NCBI GenBank assembly: GCA_030248215.1
Contig: JASANG010003623.1
Location: 186,001-250,000, forward strand
Direction of reading: 5' to 3'
From: Enoplolaimus lenunculus
Lineage: Eukaryota > Nematoda > Enoplea > Enoplida > Thoracostomopsidae
Length of the DNA stretch: 64,000 bases
Under the pieces are notes generated by a model. The model ran no database searches. It was not told the DNA's origin and was given only the letters and a program-made list of their open reading frames with translations. The position numbers and the translations under genes are program-made. This document shows, in pieces, positions 46,385 through 56,665 of the stretch; the stretch's first letter is position 1, and each line of letters starts with the position of its first letter.

Positions 46385-46600
46385 AGTTTCTTGGCCCTGG
46401 AGTCATTTATGCGCTACAATTAGGGGTAATAGACATTTATGGACCTCTAAACAAGGGTTAAGGACCACCCGCACGGACATTAGGGATACGGACTCCTATA
46501 AGGCTCAAAATGGGAGACCCCCTCTTATTTGGGTCACTACAATATGGGTCAAAAATAAGTTTATTACGGATATTTGCCCCCCCCCCCATTTTGAGAACGC
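46385..46600. mobile_element. Family C fragment fused to a Family B fragment
   Basis: 46385-46542 is Family C in inverse orientation (CCTGGAGTCATTTATGCGC to CTTATTTGGGTCACTACAA). After TA at 46543 it changes directly to TGGGTCAAAAATAAGTTTATTACG and the C-rich tract of Family B (to about 46600). The junction is the same as in the element at 44403, read on the other strand. Confidence 0.75.
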
Positions 46601-47850
46601 CCCCCCACCCCCCCCGAAAAAAAAATTGGACCTTTTAGCACCTCAAAAAGTTAACTTTTCAAACTTCAAATTTAGGATGCGGAATGATCAGGGCAAATCA
46701 CAGAACACAGCCTCCTTTTCTAAAACAGAACACCACTTTCAGAAATGTAGCCTGACTTCGTGGGTTTTCAGCGATTTTTAGTTGAAAAGCATGTGAATAA
46801 TTTTATTGGGAACACTTTTCGAGTGTCAATCCCTTTACAGTAACAGAAGTCATTAATAATCAATTAGTGCTGAAGCAACAGCCACGCAAGCACAACTGTT
46901 CAAATTCCAAAAATAGACACGATATTTTTTAAAGTTTTTATTTTGCTCTCGCTCTGAATATTTGGTTGCCTTGCAAAAACTGGCCTGAAAAGGTGTAAAA
47001 TTGTACAAGTGCGTATACAAGGGGGATGGGACGGAAGGAATGCATCCCCTTGCATTATTTCTGGAAAGACAAGAAATTAAAACTGTTTTAACACAGACTT
47101 TCGAATAACGTTCGGGATTCTAGAGGTTAACAAAATTTTGTTATGCGTAAGATTTTATTCTTCGGACCTGAAATCATTGGCTACGCTGTTGACTTTTTAT
47201 TCTTAATGTTTTATTACGTAAACTGGATTGCACACTAAACGCAACCTTTTGGTGCGCGCCTCAATCGGTTTATATTGCATTATTTTTGGCATCTGCAATA
47301 ATCTTTTGAACATATATACAACGGTGAAATAAATTGTATAAAGTGTTCCAGTTACAAGTTGTTTGTCGTTTCTCTGTACTGCGCTTATTTTTTTGCACTT
47401 GGGGGGCTGTTCAGCTCGAAGCATGTTTAATATTTTATTTCAACAATGTTTCTCAAAATATTAATGAGATATTACACGAGTGTAGTTCAAAGGACTGTTT
47501 GCCGGTGACGTTCGAGCCACCTCAAAATAGCTGGGCAATCCACAGCATAGTCAATGATAGAAATTTGGTAGAAGCGCTTTTAATCAACAATAACCAAACA
47601 TGATTTTAAAATCAAAAATTATTTTTGGCCATCTAATTCCCCGTCTGATCGACCGATTATAGCATTTGATTAAAGTGTTAAGCTAAGTAGGCATTGTACT
47701 GAATGGTGCCAGTTCCTTTAACAGCCATTACGAAGAAGAAGATAGAAATAACCATTTTGTGTTCGAAAAACAGGCCGAAAAGAGTAAAACAAATTTCCGT
47801 ATTCGGTACATATATATATTCTGTGGTTTCTTGATTATCACTTATATATT
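46601..47850. other. intronic DNA, nothing certain
   Basis: A possible Family E fragment lies at 46655-46700 (AACTTCAAATTTAGGATGC). No gene recognised. Confidence 0.4.
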
Positions 47851-47854
47851 GTTC

Positions 47855-48130
47855 ATAATAAAAAATTTCATTTTGCTACCGAAAACACAATAAAAGGTAC
47901 AGTTAACACTTGACAATTTTCAAAATTGTACTGCGTTAACCCTACCCTAATGCAAAAATTGCGTTTTACCCTACCCTCATACGTGTCATACCCTACCCTA
48001 ACACGTGTCACAAAGTATTTTGTAACACTTGTTAGGGTCGGGCTAACGCATGATAATTTTAAAATTTGCCAAGTGTAAACCCTGCCGTATAGTGAGTGTT
48101 TTCGGTGGCAAAATGAAATTTTTTATTATC
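47855..48130. repeat. foldback element, about 276 bp
   Basis: The left arm (ATAATAAAAAATTTCATTTT, then GCTACCGAAAACAC) and right arm (GTGTTTTCGGTGGCAAAATG, then AAATTTTTTATTAT) are inverse over about 35 bases. Similarity continues inward through ACACTTGACAATTTT / AAAATTTGCCAAGTGT and ACCCTACCCTAA-type text. Three CCTACCCT blocks (47943-47999) face one TTAGGGTCGGG block. No coding content. Confidence 0.8.
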
Positions 48131-49492
48131 AACGATGCATTACACTAGTGTTTATTAAACGGGATTTTAAATGTCTTTTATACTGTATCCTGATATTTAG
48201 GGGTACATAGGTTTGGTACCAGTGGCGTATCCAGGAGAGAGGGGGATAGCCCCCCAGTCGACCCTGCCCTGCTGAAAATGTTGAATTCATGTAGTTCATT
48301 TGAAGCTCACAACGTGTTTTGTTGCCGCGAAAGAGAAAAATATAGTGAGGTTATAACACGAATTTGAACGTTTTACGACTTCGGCGCAATTGGACTATCA
48401 ATAAAATAAGAAATATTGAAATATTCGACAAAAATGCGTTTTAAAACTGAAAAATTTGACACACAATAATTATGTTTTCCGCCATGGAAATGCTGGGTGC
48501 GAAATTGTAAAGATTACACCAAGGTCCATGATGCTGCTGTCGATATTTCTATTCAACTTTTTGCTATTACCAAAGCATGGCGTCAACCAACGAACGAAAT
48601 TTTGTTGCTAACCAAGATTCTGCCAGTGTTATTTCGTAAATGTAAGAGAGCGAACAGAATTAAGCGACAATTGATTGTAGAAATTGAGAAAGAATTTCTA
48701 TTTGTAGTGTGCACCTGCCACCTATTTGAAATTGACGTACGAGAGGTACAAGTTATTTGGCACCGAAATTTTCAAAACATGACATAGGCTAAGGATTAGA
48801 CATATGCTTGAGCGTATGTATAGGTTTAATCTTTTGAGCGAAAGGGTACACGAGTCAAAATTATTGTTCTTCGTGCCGGCACTAGTAAAAACAGCGGGGG
48901 ATTCAGAACGTTTAGAAAACGTGCACTCCATAAAATAACTAGATAAGTCACTGAATTCAGGGATGCAAAAACGAAGATATTAGATATATCCCCTTCTGTT
49001 AGACAGACAAAAAAAAGCACTTTTAATAGGCTTTAGCACAACTTTTTAGATTCTAAAAATAAAAAAGTTTCTTAACGTCAAGCTAATATATACTCTCTCG
49101 AGCTGGAATCCTGGCTACACTCCTGATTGAATGCGATTAAGCCTTCCGCACGTTACCACCGCCAGTTTAAAGTTATATTTGTGTCATACAAAAAATTGAC
49201 TGCTATCTTTAGAGTGCACTCTCTCTTGGTTTCAGTAAAACGCTATTTATAGCGAAAAAATAATTCGGCGACAAACAGAAGTGTTGAGTGTACAGCAATT
49301 CTGTACACAGTAGTATATCGGGCGATTGTGTGCAGTTATTGTTTTTAACTGTTGCTGCATTGTGAAGTAGATATTTTTTTGCTAAAATTGCAGACTTGTA
49401 ACGTGTTGTTATCGACTGAAAATTGTAATCGACTCTGAAGGTTCATATTTATCGTTTCGATTGCATTTACACAAAAACTGCCTAAATTTCTG
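48131..49492. other. intronic DNA, one Family B-like end, no certain gene
   Basis: CAGTGGCGTATCCAGGAG at about 48221 resembles a Family B left end, but no right end was found. A frame of about 96 codons (48497-48787) has no in-frame ATG near its start and no recognised domain. Confidence 0.4.
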
Positions 49493-49522
49493 TTAGGCTT
49501 AGGCTTAGGCTTAGGCTTAGGC
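49493..49522. repeat. perfect interstitial (TTAGGC)5
   Basis: Five uninterrupted copies of TTAGGC, the nematode telomere repeat, followed by TTAAAG. No inverted Family D ends were recognised beside it, so it may be a short interstitial telomere repeat or the remains of a Family D element. Confidence 0.95.
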
Positions 49523-50296
49523 TTAAAGGTTGTTGTTTGGTCTGCCGGGTTTAATTCTATGGTTACGCAACGATCGGGTGAAATCACTAATTTTGAACCG
49601 GTCCACGAATGAAAAGATAAGTGGTCTACAATATAAATATCAATTCGCTTTAATGTAACGGCACTTTGGTTAGATCTGTAGACACTCTGGCTTAAAAGTT
49701 TTGAGCGATGGTAGTTTTAGTGTAAACAACTGCTGATTTGAGGTACTATTATTTCAGCTTTTGCAGCCGTAAGCTTTGGGTGTAACCAGGACTTCTGTTC
49801 GGGAGGGTATGCCCGCATGAAACAAAAGTGCCCTCTACGATGCGGGTTAGATTGTTAATTTCCAGTGCCAGAAAATTTCGTGTGTAGATAGGTATATCCC
49901 TTCCAGTCTTACAACTTTTAATTACTTCCGTGTAAACCTTATTTTGATTAATAACGAATATCAATTTTAATTCTTTAGCCTTTCGCTTATATGCGCGCCT
50001 GACCATAAGGGTGAACGAAATTAATCATTAGTTCACAATAAGCTGGCGATAGGCTACGTATTGCTCAGCGAGCCATCGTTTTAACACCTACTGTGCGATA
50101 TAAGTAATTCTCGTCAAAATTGTTCTAATGCTCTTGTAGTATCTTGTGTTATTTTTGAAACATTAACTGGTCATAAATTATTCCGTTTTTATTGTAGTTC
50201 ATATAAAGCCTGATTTGACGAGCAAAATTTTTTATACGAAGGAATGCTCATAGTTGTATTTTTTGCAAAAATTGCCCGATTCTCTATACTGGTTCC
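49523..50296. other. intronic DNA, nothing recognised
   Basis: No gene or repeat end recognised. Confidence 0.4.
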
Positions 50297-50484
50297 GGCC
50301 CATGTTATTATAAGGGGCGTCCAGAATTCTGGTGGATCCATACAAGAGTAGATTTAGATTCTAGATTACATTTTTGCTAGGCTTAAGCTTAGGCTTAAGA
50401 AAACATTTTTACAACGCTTAATCGTAGACTTACGCTTAGAAATACGCTTAATCTACTGTTATTCCCCATAAAGTAACATTGGCC
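50297..50484. mobile_element. Family D hAT-like MITE
   Basis: Left end GGCCCATGTTATTATAAGGGG, right end CCCCATAAAGTAACATTGGCC, inverse. Flanks ctggttcc (50289-50296) and ctgattcc (50485-50492) match 7/8. Interior contains GCTAGGCTTAAGCTTAGGCTTAAG and further CTTAGA/CTTACG hexamers to about 50450. Confidence 0.82.
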
Positions 50485-50548
50485 CTGATTCCAAACTGGT
50501 TTGAACCTAAATTATGGTATTTTGCAACTTGAATGTCACTCTGCGCAA

Positions 50549-50715
50549 CAGGCCAGTAGCCAGCTCGCCTTGCTAAGGGGGCGAACAATTTTCAGGAGGG
50601 GCATTCAAGGATTTTCAATGGCTTGCAAACCAGGTTGACCATTTTCTGGGGGCCAAATTTGTCCAGGGGGGACTGGGTCCCCCCTGGGACTCTCCACCTT
50701 GGCTGCCAGCCCATT
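50549..50715. mobile_element. Family A MITE
   Basis: Left end CAGGCCAGTAGCCAGCTCGC; interior GGAGGGGCATTCAAGG and TTTTCAATGGCTTGCAAAC; right end degraded (CTTGGCTGCCAGCCC). No duplication found. Confidence 0.75.
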
Positions 50716-51231
50716 GCTTAGTATTAACCTCATTTTTCTTAGGCAAGATTGTATGATGCAACGCATTGTCTCATTGTTCAAAACATTAAAAGCAGATCGT
50801 GTTTGCTATAAGGTACACCGTTCTCAGTTAACCAAATTCCAATTTTTTTAAACTTTAATCACAATTGTAATTAGCAGAAGTTTAAATTTAGTCGTCATAG
50901 GTAAGTCACCTACACTTAAATTCTAAAGTATTTCACAAGTTAAGCGTGACGTCAGTGATGGAGATTGAACACTTAATGCATTGTCTATAATTCATAAGAC
51001 CGACAGAATTCTTCTGCAAAATAGCACAGTTTATACGGTATTAATTTATGATTTTCACGTCGAATATTACTGAAACATAGGGTAAAAATAAATATATTGA
51101 TTAGCTATGTGATTTCTGAACGGAGATTTTGTTAATATATCAATAAAGATTGATTGAGTCGATGTATATATACTTCTAAAGCTCAATTTTTCGACGGCCG
51201 CAAATAAACGCTCTCAAACGGCATCTGCAAA
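50716..51231. other. intronic DNA upstream of exon 1c
   Basis: AT-rich. A TGTATATATAC stretch at about 51161-51171 lies 60-70 bases upstream of the exon 1c ATG and could serve as a TATA-like element. That is inference only. Confidence 0.35.
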
Positions 51232-51265
51232 ATGAGTAAAGAACGTAAACTGCAGCATAAATTCT
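51232..51265 (+). CDS. kin-1: PKA catalytic subunit, alternative first coding exon 1c
   Basis: A very short coding segment: ATG plus ten codons and one base, MSKERKLQHKF, ending immediately before GTAAGT at 51266. Its phase-1 end joins exon 2 (T + TC = Phe, then KDFLEQ) in frame. It is the closest first exon to exon 2 (936-bp intron). The peptide is strongly basic (four Lys, one Arg, one His in eleven residues) and has no Gly after Met. Short length means chance is a real risk; the support is the consensus donor, ATG, matching phase and location. Compact N-termini of this kind are known among PKA-C isoforms in animals. Confidence 0.6.
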
Positions 51266-51336
51266 GTAAGTCATCGTTCATAAAATAACGCATTGGGTTT
51301 CGTATATATTATCTTCTGCAGATGCGTATATTTGAC

Positions 51337-51509
51337 CAGTGGCGGATCCAGGATATCAAAATGGGGGGGGCACAATTTCACAGGTAATAGACTTACTTTT
51401 GACCCGCACACAAACCACGAATTATTGTCATAAAATTGCTATATAATTTTTGTCGAGATGCTGTTGGGGAGGCCACGGCCGGGGTGGCCCCCCCATGGAT
51501 CCGCCATTG
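51337..51509. mobile_element. Family B hAT-like MITE, short form, perfect 8-bp duplication
   Basis: Left end CAGTGGCGGATCCAGG, right end CCATGGATCCGCCATTG, between perfect direct repeats tatttgac (51329-51336 and 51510-51517). Interior has GGGGGGGG, ACTTACTTTTGACCCG and the GGCCACGGCCGGGGTGGCC block. It is the uninterrupted form of the site that holds a Family C fragment in the 44403 copy. It starts 71 bp after exon 1c. Confidence 0.93.
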
Positions 51510-51789
51510 TATTTGACCTAATCGCAATTTAGGTCCCATGCTACGACGAGACAACAATACAGACTTGTCCTTGTATCAATGTATATAAAGGCCGCCCACG
51601 GAACCATTCAGAACTATCAGAACTGCAATGATCGTAATTTTAAGACGGGCCATATGTCGTCTAAGTCGCATAAATTTTAGATTGGCTTAATTTTTCCTTA
51701 AACCGCTACAAAGCAACAAAGCGTCTACTGATGAGACCAGAGTTCACAAAAAAACATAAAAGAACAGCAAATGTTCCGCAGTGTGTGTA

Positions 51790-51885
51790 CACTAACCCTC
51801 ATATTTACGCTTAGGCTGCGGCTTCAGCGTAGGTTTAGGAAAACGCTTACCTACGGCTAAGTCTGCCTAAATCTAAGCGTTAACT
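51790..51885. repeat. head-to-head telomere-like patch
   Basis: ACGCTTAGGCTGCGGCTTC and GGTTTAGG on the left face CCTACGGCTAAGTCTGCC and TAAATCTAAGCG on the right. The two halves are roughly inverse, so the patch can fold back on itself. Confidence 0.6.
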
Positions 51886-52201
51886 TCAAATGTTCTTGAA
51901 AGTATACATAGATCTATCTCTCATCATCGGCGACCTGGCAAAAACTATGTAACGCTGGATTTGCAGCGATCGCTTCTTAAATATAAAAAATGAACTTCTA
52001 AAATTAGTAGAAATGAATTTGACTTTTCTTCTTTTTCGGTCAAATCTTTCAAGCCGGCAGGCATTCGCTAGCAGGGCGTTATTTACAACCGCCACATATT
52101 TCAAGTGTAATAGCGATAATAATTTGAAGCTGAATCTCATTTAACGTGTACCACGGTTAGATAATATATTGCAATTTATATCTGAATTTTATTTGTTTTA
52201 G

Positions 52202-52263
52202 TCAAAGACTTCCTTGAACAAGCAAAAGAAGAATTCAAAGCAAGATGGGAAACTCCTTCATCG
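52202..52263 (+). CDS. kin-1: PKA catalytic subunit, exon 2 (A-helix)
   Basis: 62 nt between a TTTGTTTTAG acceptor and a GTATGT donor, entering in phase 1 and leaving in phase 0, the same length and phases as vertebrate PKA-C exon 2. It encodes KDFLEQAKEEFKARW then ETPSS, aligning with [21 protein letters not shown]. This is the amphipathic A-helix that packs against the kinase core, including the conserved Trp (Trp30 in the mammalian protein). First residue (Ile or Phe) depends on which first exon is joined. It is common to all isoforms. Confidence 0.95.
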
Positions 52264-52339
52264 GTATGTTTGCAGTTTAGTACTTTTTTGTTACTCGAAT
52301 GGCACACCTGACACAGGAAAGGGCATATGTAAAGATCAG

Positions 52340-52672
52340 CGGCAGAATGTTTTTCTGTGGGACTGCAATAGAGTTAGCTTATAGCTTTAGACTAATTTTG
52401 TTGCTTGGCGTAGCCTTAGGCTTAGGCTTAGACTTAGGAATATGCTCATTCTTACACTTAGGCTTAGGCTTAGGAATATACTCATTCTTACGCTTAGGCT
52501 TAGGCTTAGGAATATGCTCATTCTTACGCTTAGGCTTAGGCTTAGGAATATACTCATTCTTACACTTAGGCTTAGGCTTAGGAATATGCTCATTCTTACG
52601 CTTAGGCTTAGGCTTAGGCATATAGGCTTATGAATATGCTTATATATAATACTGTTCCGCCAATGTACTTTA
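52340..52672. mobile_element. Family D element with long telomere-like array
   Basis: Left part (GTTTTTCTGTGGGACTGC, then AATAGAGTTAGC and AGCTTTAGACTAA) is the inverse of the right part of the 10120 copy; right part ends ACTGTTCCGCCAATGTAC. Terminal repeats are decayed and no duplication was read. Between them is the 204-bp hexamer array described separately. The element lies 77 bp downstream of PKA exon 2. Confidence 0.65.
52415..52618. repeat. 36-bp higher-order repeat built of telomere-like hexamers
   Basis: Thirty-four consecutive hexamers in one register. From 52421 there are five full 36-bp units plus half a unit. Each unit is three CTTAGG hexamers (one CTTAGA in unit 1), then AATATG or AATATA, CTCATT, and CTTACG or CTTACA. 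CTTAGG is TTAGGC shifted by one base. The 36-bp period keeps all frames open, which explains the low-complexity open frames on both strands. Confidence 0.93.
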
Positions 52673-53014
52673 AACATCGGCCCAGGAAAATAACCAGCTC
52701 TTATTTGAGTAAACTTAACTGAATTGTTTTCTTGAATGTATGTGTATATTAGATAGCTGTTAAACGATAATTTTAGAAGTATACCATATAGAAAAATTAG
52801 GAATAACAAGGGAATTTATCAGTGTCGTCGTTAACAGCTTGCAATTTTGAAGCCTTTCACCGTTTGCGTAAAGCGAGGTGTCGAAAATCTGGATTGGGTT
52901 TAGTTTTGTCTACTATAAACCACTTGTTTTATAATTTACTTCGCAATAGTTTTCGTCACCCTAACCGGTTATCGCAGATAGGACGTATATCTTGAAAAGT
53001 AGATTGATGAGCGT

Positions 53015-53431
53015 CAAAATAGAGGGAGGTCTGCATTTTGGTCCCAATCAATAAGAGTCCATATCACTAATGTGAGTCCGGAAGCGGATAGAGTTTCTAA
53101 ACCCTAATTAGAGTCCATAAATGTCAATTATCCTTACTTGTAGCGCATAAATGACTCCAGGACCAAATAAAGTTTACTTCGAAACTTTAAAGCGTACTTA
53201 AGTTTTTAAAGTACATTCTTAAGCATAACCTTACATTTTCGCTCAAGCTATTGACACAAGACAAATAGACGTTTAATTCAACGGATAGTTGCAGTACCGT
53301 ATACATATCAGTAACGAAGTGTGGCGGAGCATGGGTTATAAATAAATAACAGTCCGTAACTGAATAACAGAGGGTTCCCTCTGGAGAAGCCAGATAAATA
53401 CCAATCTTCCCTCTTATTCGGGTCACTACAG
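53015..53431. mobile_element. Family C TA-flanked MITE, left tip lost
   Basis: Right end CTCTTATTCGGGTCACTACAG followed by TA (53432-53433). Interior landmarks in the same order as the 35010 copy (AATAAGAGTCCATATCAC, AAGCGGATAGAG, GACCAAATAAAGTTTAC, ATTTTCGCTCAAGC, CATATCAGTAACGAAG). The left end starts only at AAATAGAGGGAGG, so about 15 terminal bases are missing. Confidence 0.78.
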
Positions 53432-53433
53432 TA

Positions 53434-56390
53434 CTATGTGTAATTCTACAACGATAGGATTCGCAATTGTCTTGGTTAAGGTCCTATTACTATCTGTCTA
53501 TCGGTGGAAACAAATTTGCATATAGCTTGTTGTTTTCAACACTAATAATACTCGACAGTTGGTTTAACAACGGATGAATTACTCCGCTCCTTAACAAGAG
53601 TATACAGCTGAATACATTCTGTGGTGGCTGAATACATTCTGTGGTGTATTAAAGAGTGCACCCAGCGCGTGTTGGACATTGTGCCGGATCCACCATTTCT
53701 CAAGGAGTCAAGTATCCTGAACTGATGAAAATGATTGTAGAACGGTTCACGCGTATCTGCAAAAATATATGCGTATTGAATGTTTCAATCGACTCACCCT
53801 TAAAACCTGGGATGGGGTATTTCCAAAACGCAACCCCCGCTGGCACATTTTGTGCCACGCTACAATTCTTGCATACTCTTGTCTTTGAAATCATATAACT
53901 CTTGCTTTTAGCAAAATTCTTGATCCTGTTTTTAGGACCTAAGTTGTTTCTTCTGTTAGACTGGCAAAGCAAGCCAGCCTGTAAATGCTCGTAAGGCCAT
54001 TTGCATTTATGTGTATTTATTTCGTATAAAATATTAGTTAGGAGAATGTTTGTTTGAGCGAATATGTAAACAAATCGCATACATCTGAAGAATAAAAAGT
54101 TTCAGGTAAAACAGTTGAGGAAAATTCACGAGAGACGTCCAACGCTCAACTGATGGTTAAAATTTAACTGATACTTTGTGTTTTTTGTTACCTGTTAAAA
54201 CGAGTGTTTTGTCAGCGGCGTACTGACCTATGATTTTTTACTTAGTTTGTTACTTTGAGATTGACAATATTATAAATTATATTTAGCTTGAGAACTCACT
54301 GCTTACTTTGTAGCATGTCGTAAAGCGGCATCCACAAGCTCATGCCAGCGGTTTAGTTTACTGGTTCCTGTCGTTCACAAGTCCTATATACCCACAGTTG
54401 ATATAATTTCACTACTAAAGACGATTTGTAATGTTAAACTAAATTTTAAAAGTTTATAAAGTTATCAATTACATTTTTGTGTAGTTCAGTTTAGGTAAGT
54501 ATCTGAAATTGCAAAATGAATTGAGTTTCACTTCTCGTTTGTATAAAATAGTTGGTTTTAACTGTTCCAAACTATTTGCAAATTACAGTGTATTCCGGAT
54601 ACGAGGGTTGTCGGGATATGAGAAGAAGTCTCTTATATCCGGGTCTGTTATACCCGGGTTACACTGTAGATACTTCATTGACGATAAAAATGTAGAATTT
54701 GAGTAATCGTTGTATATGTTTTTTAAGCTTTTGTTAATTTTAGAAAATATATATGCAAACACTTAACTATTAAGAAACCGGCAATTTAACTGTGAAAATT
54801 TTCCCAGAGTTTATTAAATTAATAATGAGAACTCATTGTTATGATCAGCCCAAGCAATTGGCGATTCGATTAGATATGACCAGAGCTGCAAGCTACCCGC
54901 GCGTAACGCGGATACGAGTTAGAAAATTTTGGCACGGGTATACTCGCGGGTAAAGAATTTCAAAGCGCGGGTAAAAATTTGTGATTCTATACCCGCCTAA
55001 AATTTTCATAAGAAACTTAAACCAGATAATGTAGAAAAACTTAAATTGTTTTTGCAGCCAGTTAGTAGCTCTGCTCCGATAACTCAGCCCAACGGCACCT
55101 TGCAACAGACTGCGTTTAAAGTACACCTGCAGTATGAGCCATCTGTCGAAGTATTACTTGAACCTTCGCTAAACTATAGATCAGTTTTAACACCTAGGAA
55201 CAAAGTTTTAATGCCAACTTTAGCATGCAAATATACCAAAATTTATAATTTTTTTATATCAGTTCAAAGTTAGAAAGAACGCGACTTCGGCATGAGCGTT
55301 CGAATAAAAACTGTCCTGTAAAGTTGGATAAACAACCAAATTGCTAGCTCGCATGCGGCGACGTCCGAAGGTGCCCGGCTCCGTAAAACATCGCGCAACC
55401 CTTACTCTCTTGATGACAACATCTAGCATTTGTGGTTTATTTGTTTTTGCTCAAAAAGTTAAGTGTTTACTTAAGTCGGCGACTTAAGTAATTACTTAAA
55501 CATAATTTAAGTAAATACTTAAGTACGTAACGTTTCAGAAACCCAACCCATATACTTAACAAAGCGTTATATATAACTGGTCACAGGGCACCCGCATTAT
55601 GTTATTCTTCGTATACACACTTACATTAATTATGTGCTGTTTTATTAACGAATTTCTTTCTGAATCTGCTAATTTAGGGTTTTCAGAAGAATCAATTAAA
55701 ACTGTTTATCTGAATAACAGAAACACTAAGTACGGCCAGATGAAAGTGTTTGTTTTGCTTGGCTCGCGGTGACTAATTGCCTATCAGTGCCTATCAGGCA
55801 AACTATTTGTTAATGTTAAATGTTCCGTTTTATAATTATAAGAAAACCGTCAAATCATATAAAATAACCATAGACAATGACCTATTTTAGACCGTGACAT
55901 TTTATTTACCCTCTGGTAATTCGCAGCGTTAGCATTCGGCTTTATTTATAGTTTGGTAAAATTACAAAAGCGACAAAAATAGATTCTCGTATGTATTTGA
56001 CATGTATAGTTCTATTTATATATGTGGTAAACCATATCAAGAACTATTTTTGCTTCTTGAAATACGCAAGACGCTGTATTGTATGGTTATATTTGATTCA
56101 AAGACTTATAGAAGTCTGATTATTTGTTATCATGGGATTTGAGTTAATCCTTCCTTGCATAACTCATTTTGACAGCTAATCGGTCCCGATATCCAAAGTT
56201 CTCAGCTTGTTTATGAAATTTTGCTTTAGTGGAAAGTGATGTGGATTCCACGTATGTTCTTGACAACTTTTTTGGATGTTTAGTTTAAACAGTTTGTGCT
56301 CATTGCAAGTTTTCGTTGCTAATGTACAGTTCGTTGAACGGCACATATGTTGTTTTCATCCTACAGTGGAAAAGATTCCCCCGCCTCAAA
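53434..56390. other. intron 2 DNA, mostly unrecognised
   Basis: A TTAAGT-rich patch with many small palindromes lies at 55456-55535 (CTTAAGT and ACTTAAG repeated). An 18-bp direct duplication, CTGAATACATTCTGTGGTG, is seen at 53609-53646. No gene recognised. Confidence 0.4.
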
Positions 56391-56394
56391 AATT

Positions 56395-56665
56395 TCGTTT
56401 TCAGGGGTGAGGGCTGCTGCCCCCTGAACCCTTTGCAATTTAAAAAGATACAATGCAGGATGGGAGGCTGCCGCCGCCCTCCAAGCTCCCTGCATTAAAC
56501 GCTTCGCAAACTTACGCGCCAATACAGTTCAAAAGTATTTCAGTAGTTTCAGCTCTGTCAATAATAATATGGTTTGTGCACGGGGCTTGGGGGGCGGCGG
56601 CCTCCACATCCTGATTAATAACCAGTCAATTTGCTGGGAGTGCAGGGGGCGGCAGCTCCCAGAAA
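56395..56665. repeat. GC-rich foldback repeat
   Basis: CAGGATGGGAGGCTGCCGCC at about 56456 and CCTCCAAG face CTTGGGGGGCGGCGGCCTCC, ACATCCTG at about 56587-56613. The same GGCTGCCG...CCAAGCTC...AAACGC text occurs at 38476-38519, next to a Family C copy. Family unknown. Confidence 0.55.

Noticed and set aside
48497-48787. 96-codon frame in the intron between exons 1b and 1c
   Set aside because: No in-frame ATG near the start, no domain recognised, and no splice sites with phase matching exon 2.
52415-52618. CRISPR-like array (36-bp periodicity)
   Set aside because: Units are contiguous with no unique spacers, made of telomere-like hexamers, in a eukaryotic intron.
52379-52809. Long low-complexity open frames on both strands across the TTAGGC-like array (SLSLSVRMSIF-type and KPKPKRKNEHI-type proteins)
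   Set aside because: The 36-bp period is a multiple of three, so any open unit stays open. No domain, and the frames track the repeat exactly.
54480-54500. Consensus-like donor GGTAAGT near 54494 as an extra exon
   Set aside because: No ATG or acceptor gives an open segment that fits between exons 2 and 3, whose junction is already conserved.
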